The notes below the pieces were generated by a model that saw only the letters and a program-made list of their open reading frames with translations, was not told where the DNA came from and did no database searches. A stretch of 64,000 bases of DNA from JAWPMT01 sp965601475 (GTDB lineage Bacteria; Bacteroidota; Bacteroidia; Cytophagales; Cyclobacteriaceae), in NCBI GenBank assembly GCA_965601475.1, contig OZ271832.1, positions 3,348,001 through 3,412,000 on the forward strand, in the 5' to 3' direction. Made by a program: the position numbers and the translations under genes. This document shows, piece by piece, positions 60,063 to 64,000 of the stretch; position 1 is the first letter of the stretch; every line of letters begins with the position of its first letter.

Positions 60063-61363
60063 TTGCTACCGCAGTACTCCTCGATGCTCTCTCTTATCAG
60101 GCGTAAAATGGTCAGGTACCGCTCTTCATCCTCCTCAAGCAGTGTCATCCGGAACCCCAGCAGGTCACTACAAAAGGAAGAAATCGGCACCACACAAACT
60201 CCCTTGGCCGCCAACAAGAAGTAGACAAATCGCTTGTCAGCCGTTGCTACGCCCTCCAACCAATCCGCTAATAGGGCCTTGGAGTCTTCGTCCTTTACTT
60301 CCATTTCGCCGTCGGGGGGGAGACACCCTGATTCAAAAATGATAGTACTGTAAAATGCGGCATTCGTCTTGTTGAAGTGGATGTAAGGTACCTGGCCCAG
60401 TTCTTTCTCCAGAAGTTCACTTCTCCGGCGTATCTGATCTTGTGTCTCGATGAGAAACGGCGAGTAGCGGTCATCGCCCATGATTTTCGGGATCACCACC
60501 TGAGGTAGTGTCGTTGAGCTCACCTCTATCATTTTCGCATTGTCCAGGGTCTGGCAAAGCCTGTCAAATTCGCTATCAGCCTGACGATTATAGTATTCCA
60601 TCCAGCCACATCGTGACCCAGGCCATGGGATTTCCTTGGAAATGCCTTTGAGGCTGATGCCTGGCACTTCTCCGATCAATTCTGCCATGGAGGCCGTGTT
60701 GATGTCCCCATAGATTATGTTCATGTAGATCTCATCAAAGATCAGGAACAGATTGAATTCACTGGCGATTTGCACAATCTTCTCCAGCACCTCTCGGGGG
60801 TAAACCATACCCGTAGGGTTGTCGGGGTTGATCACCAATATCCCTACGATGCTGTCATTATACTTTACTTTCATCCGGAGATCTTCAACATCCGGGAGCC
60901 ACCCGTTTGCAGGATCCAGTTTATAGGTAATAGGGTGACTATTGGCATGAGCTGCCTCAGCTGAGGAGTGTGTCGAGTAAGCAGGCGAGGGTCCAATCAC
61001 TCGGGCAGTAGGCAGCAGGTATTGGTAAAGCTTCGCAATCGCATCCCCAAGCCCATTGAAGAATGTGATGTCTTCAGCTCGGATTTGAACACCACCAACA
61101 TCGTTGGTTTTCGCTGCTAGAAATTCACGTGTCGACAACAGGCCCTTTGAATGGCTGTAACCAAAAGAGCTGTCCTCGAGGGTGGCCTTGGCAATGATTT
61201 CTTTCATCCAACCCGGGAGCTTTCGACCCTTCTGTATCGGATCGCCAATGTTCTCCCAAAACACCTCCCGACCGAGGTTTTTCAGTGCTTCCGCTTTTCG
61301 TACGATACCACGTATTTCATATGAGAGCTCGTCCGCTCCGGCCCTCAACAACCTTTGACGCAT
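60059..61363 (-). CDS. PLP-dependent aminotransferase, class I/II
   Basis: This 434-residue enzyme has the fold-type I aminotransferase domain. The motif NPDNPTGMVY binds cofactor, FDEIYMNIIY supplies the Asp and Tyr that hold PLP, and GISKEIPWPGSRCGW contains the Schiff-base lysine; FRMTLLEED near the C-terminus provides the carboxylate-binding arginine. It resembles the aspartate/alanine group, but the specific amino donor is not evident. The SKEIPWPG form of the lysine loop is a variant of the common SKxxxxPG pattern. It is monocistronic and convergent with the sensor kinase. Confidence 0.9.
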   Translation of the reverse strand: MRQRLLRAGADELSYEIRGIVRKAEALKNLGREVFWENIGDPIQKGRKLPGWMKEIIAKATLEDSSFGYSHSKGLLSTREFLAAKTNDVGGVQIRAEDITFFNGLGDAIAKLYQYLLPTARVIGPSPAYSTHSSAEAAHANSHPITYKLDPANGWLPDVEDLRMKVKYNDSIVGILVINPDNPTGMVYPREVLEKIVQIASEFNLFLIFDEIYMNIIYGDINTASMAELIGEVPGISLKGISKEIPWPGSRCGWMEYYNRQADSEFDRLCQTLDNAKMIEVSSTTLPQVVIPKIMGDDRYSPFLIETQDQIRRRSELLEKELGQVPYIHFNKTNAAFYSTIIFESGCLPPDGEMEVKDEDSKALLADWLEGVATADKRFVYFLLAAKGVCVVPISSFCSDLLGFRMTLLEEDEERYLTILRLIRESIEEYCGSN

Positions 61364-61586
61364 TTCTTACTTTGGTTTTGGAGAGATCGGTCATCAGCAA
61401 CTTCATCGGATATTCCGGCTTTCGCCTTTACGCCTCGCTGCGCTGCGGGGTGTCGGCTCTATCCGGTCTGTTTTGATGGGCCATCACTCGTTGCGCAAAA
61501 ATGCCCCATTCCAAAAAAAATCAGCGGTAGTGCAACCTTTTTTGAAAATAATCATCCTTAAAGAAGGTCAAAACCAAACCAACGTC
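61364..61586. other. 223-base non-coding gap
   Basis: Divergent region between the aminotransferase and the permease genes. It contains a GC-rich patch (about 61430-61455, with GCCTCGCTGCGCTGCGGGG) unlike the surrounding gaps. The permease reading frame is open through its right half, but that part lacks membrane character. No perfect promoter box was found. Confidence 0.4.
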
Positions 61587-63962
61587 ATGTTTCGAAACTT
61601 TCTCAAAACGACCTTCAGGAATTTCCTGAGGAATAAGTCCTATGTATTCATCAACCTCGTAGGTCTTGGACTCACCCTATCTTGCTGTATCGTCGCCTAT
61701 TTCAACTACAAGTTCGCTGCTGACTTCGACAGGAATCACCAGAACTACCAGCGCATCTACAAGGTGCAGATCAACAAATCTATTGAGGGCCGCGACATGC
61801 CCTTTGGGATTACCCCAATGCCTGTAGGTCATGCCATCAAAAATGAACTGGCAGGGATTTCCCACACATCCAGATACACGGGGATGGGTCTGGTGCTACA
61901 GAAAGAGGAGAAAATCCTCAATAAGTATGTCGGATTTGCTGATCCTGATTTTTTCGGGATGTTCACCTATCCATTCAAGTACGGTGGCAGCGAGGCATTT
62001 CAGCAACCGGGTACCATCATCCTTTCCGAAGAGACTGCGGCCATCTATTTTGGGGATGATGACCCATCTGGTCAGCTCATCAAGGTAATTGATGACGAGG
62101 GGAAGATTCACTCCTTTCAGGTAGGTGGTGTGCTGGAACAGATACCGCAGAATACGAGCATCTCTTTTGATGCGATATTGCCTTGGGAGGACTACCTCAA
62201 ATTGAATGATACCGACAACAATGAGTGGAGAAGGTTTGTCGCAGGTACGTTCATCATGACAGCGGATGACCAATTTCCGGATCATGTTCCTGGCTATCTC
62301 GATGAACAATTTGTGGCAATCCAAAACAAAGCACGCGATGACTGGAAAGTCAGTAGCTTCTACCTCGAGCCACTTGCTACCCTGGGTAGCAGAGCAGAAC
62401 ATCTCAGGGCCAACTGGCTGAGTGAACCTCCCCCAAAACCTGCAGTAATTGTGCCACTGTTTATGGCGGGCCTGATGTTGTTGATTGCCTGTTTCAACTT
62501 CACCAATACTTCCTTGGCCATCTCCAGCAAGCGCCTCAAGGAGATAGGGATACGCAAGGTTATGGGAGGCAATCGTACTCAACTGATCCTGCAGTTCATG
62601 GGTGAAAACATTGTGCTCTGCTTGCTGTCCATGCTACTGGCTTTAGGGATTGCAGCTTATTTGGTACCGGCCTACAGCGCCATGTGGGATTTCCTGGACC
62701 TGAAGCTGTCGTTGACGGCAAACCCCGAGGTGTATGGGTTCTTGCTTTTGTTGCTCCTGTTGACATCCATTGTTGCTGGAGCCTATCCCGCCTTGTACAT
62801 TTCAGGATTTCAGCCCGTAGCCATTCTGAGAGGTAGCCTGAAGCTGGGAGGATCGAACCTTTTTTCCAAAATACTTTTGGCCCTGCAATACACCTTCACG
62901 GTGATTGCCTTGATCTCGAGCCTCGCGTTCGCCGGGAATGCGCGTTACCAGGAGCGATTGGATGTGGGCTTCGAAAAATATGGGATCATGGCCGTCCGTG
63001 TTGATAACGTGAACGAATACCGCACTTTCAGCAATGAAGTTCAAAGTCTGGCCAATGTGGACGACGTGGCGGGAACGGAAGAGCATATCGGTAGATGGAC
63101 CTATAGCCGCGTCCTTCGCGGTTCGGAAAAAGAATTGGAGACGGACATGATGGATATGGGTTTGGATTACTTCGAACTCATGGACATCAAACTGGCCGAC
63201 GGGAGGTTCTTCGAAAAAGACCTCCAAGAACATGATCGTCAAAATTCGATCCTTGTCAATGAGCAGCTGGTGAAGGAGTTTGGTTGGGAAGACCCCATTG
63301 GCCAGATGGTGCAGGTCGACGATTCTACGCGATTGGCTGTCGTGGGAGTGATCAACGACTTCTACATGTACGGGTTTTGGGATCCGGTAGCACCTTTGGG
63401 CATCCGACTGGCCGATGAGGAACGCATGAATTTCGTGGTGGCGAAGACCTCCGGAAATATCAAAGATCTTCAGGACGAGCTTGAGGCTGCCTGGTACAAG
63501 GTCATCCCCAATAAGCCATTCTCAGCAGATCCCCAGGATGAGTTCATCGCTGAGACGCAACTGGTCAATAACAACATTGTCATCATGTTTACTTTTCTCG
63601 GAGCGCTGGCCATGATTCTCTCATCAATTGGATTGTTCACCATGGTCTCGCTCAATGTACTCAAGCGTATCAAAGAGATTGGGATCAGGAAAGTGCTGGG
63701 AGCCAAAATTTCCAGCATCGTACTGCTCTTGAATCGCCCGTTCGTCATCGTCCTCATCATCTCGGCGGTACTTGGCAGTGTACTTTCTTACCTGGCCATT
63801 GACGCGCTGCTAGCATCTATTTTCCACTATTACCAGTCGGTGACAGTGCTCTCTCTGTTGGTGCCGTTGGTGGTGCTCTTTGGTGTCGCATTGAGCACCT
63901 CGTCCAGTCGGGTCTTCAATGCAGCTCGGAGAAATCCTGTGGAGTCGCTTAGATACGAATAG
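61587..63962 (+). CDS. FtsX/MacB-like ABC transporter permease
   Basis: This 791-residue protein has the MacB-type layout twice over: an N-terminal span (NKSYVFINLVGLGLTLSCCIVAYF), a periplasmic core (about 50-270), three spans (around 280-440, including PLFMAGLMLLIACFNFTN), a fourth near 465 (FSKILLALQYTFTVIALISS), a second periplasmic part and three C-terminal spans (ALAMILSSIGLFTMVSLNVL onward). Cytoplasmic repeats RLKEIGIRKVMGGNRTQ and RIKEIGIRKVLGAK are the FtsX signature. Start at 61587 is chosen; the frame opens at 61473 but the extra residues are not membrane-like. The ATPase partner is not in the window. The protein is probably part of a macrolide- or lipid-type exporter. Confidence 0.93.
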   Translation: MFRNFLKTTFRNFLRNKSYVFINLVGLGLTLSCCIVAYFNYKFAADFDRNHQNYQRIYKVQINKSIEGRDMPFGITPMPVGHAIKNELAGISHTSRYTGMGLVLQKEEKILNKYVGFADPDFFGMFTYPFKYGGSEAFQQPGTIILSEETAAIYFGDDDPSGQLIKVIDDEGKIHSFQVGGVLEQIPQNTSISFDAILPWEDYLKLNDTDNNEWRRFVAGTFIMTADDQFPDHVPGYLDEQFVAIQNKARDDWKVSSFYLEPLATLGSRAEHLRANWLSEPPPKPAVIVPLFMAGLMLLIACFNFTNTSLAISSKRLKEIGIRKVMGGNRTQLILQFMGENIVLCLLSMLLALGIAAYLVPAYSAMWDFLDLKLSLTANPEVYGFLLLLLLLTSIVAGAYPALYISGFQPVAILRGSLKLGGSNLFSKILLALQYTFTVIALISSLAFAGNARYQERLDVGFEKYGIMAVRVDNVNEYRTFSNEVQSLANVDDVAGTEEHIGRWTYSRVLRGSEKELETDMMDMGLDYFELMDIKLADGRFFEKDLQEHDRQNSILVNEQLVKEFGWEDPIGQMVQVDDSTRLAVVGVINDFYMYGFWDPVAPLGIRLADEERMNFVVAKTSGNIKDLQDELEAAWYKVIPNKPFSADPQDEFIAETQLVNNNIVIMFTFLGALAMILSSIGLFTMVSLNVLKRIKEIGIRKVLGAKISSIVLLLNRPFVIVLIISAVLGSVLSYLAIDALLASIFHYYQSVTVLSLLVPLVVLFGVALSTSSSRVFNAARRNPVESLRYE

Positions 63963-64000
63963 GCAATCGAAAACATAACAATAAAAAAGGGTGCTCTATG

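Noticed and set aside
1..64000. CRISPR arrays, tRNA or rRNA genes, prophage
   Set aside because: No regularly spaced repeats, no cloverleaf with a CCA-type acceptor stem and no phage structural or integrase genes were seen on reading both strands; a dedicated tRNA scan could not be run.

Overview
The window looks like a chromosomal segment of a free-living aerobic member of the Bacteroidota, most likely of the Cytophagales/Cytophagia type. The reasons are the gene families present (DUF4783 beside nadC, LytS/LytTR pairs, an ABC permease fused to an M1 peptidase, TPR-fronted histidine kinases), the scarcity of Shine-Dalgarno sequences, and several sites matching the Bacteroidota promoter form (TTTG, about 19 bases, then TANNTTTG). 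The genus assignment is inference; no rRNA, tRNA, CRISPR array, prophage or intact insertion sequence was seen.

Layout. 0-9.4 kb is housekeeping: the end of purK, purE, a TerC membrane protein, gpmI with a lipoprotein-like gene, a DUF4783 protein, then nadC-YcxB-recX, a YHS protein, DinB, an ATP-grasp enzyme and a LysE exporter. 9.4-13.1 kb holds a VOC protein, a ClC channel and two thioredoxin-fold proteins. 13.2-17.7 kb has rpmA/rplU divergent from nrdB-nrdA, a strikingly eukaryote-like ribonucleotide reductase, with DnaA-box-like sites in the flanking gaps. 17.7-22.2 kb is a glyoxylate-shunt locus: an ScfR/RamB-type regulator divergent from aceB-aceA over a palindromic operator. 22.3-27.4 kb is partly AT-rich: a secreted protein, a trypsin-like protease without a signal peptide, a small unknown partner and a TPR kinase/NarL regulator pair. 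27.4-30.6 kb is an aldo/keto reductase-DoxX-oxidoreductase operon with its AraC regulator; a 25-base element occurs upstream of both units. 30.9-39.5 kb has an atypical pyruvate-kinase-like protein, the ABC/M1-peptidase exporter and a LytS/LytTR pair.

39.5-52.5 kb is the centrepiece: ten tightly packed minus-strand genes for acetate/propionate use (porin, DUF4212, symporter, small membrane protein, symporter-kinase sensor, receiver-only regulator, PrpE-like ligase, Acs, DUF294 protein, exonuclease), preceded by an InsA-like zinc-ribbon/HTH protein whose start codon lies in a tandem repeat. With aceBA it provides uptake, activation and anaplerosis of C2/C3 acids. 53-64 kb holds apbE-methyltransferase-ZIP, ruvB-queG-kinase, an aminotransferase and an FtsX-like permease.

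Best leads: the acetate operon and its missing transcriptional output, the AraC and ScfR operators, the DnaA boxes near nrd, and the cytoplasmic trypsin-like protease with its partner. Family names are from memory and reading of motifs; no database search was run.
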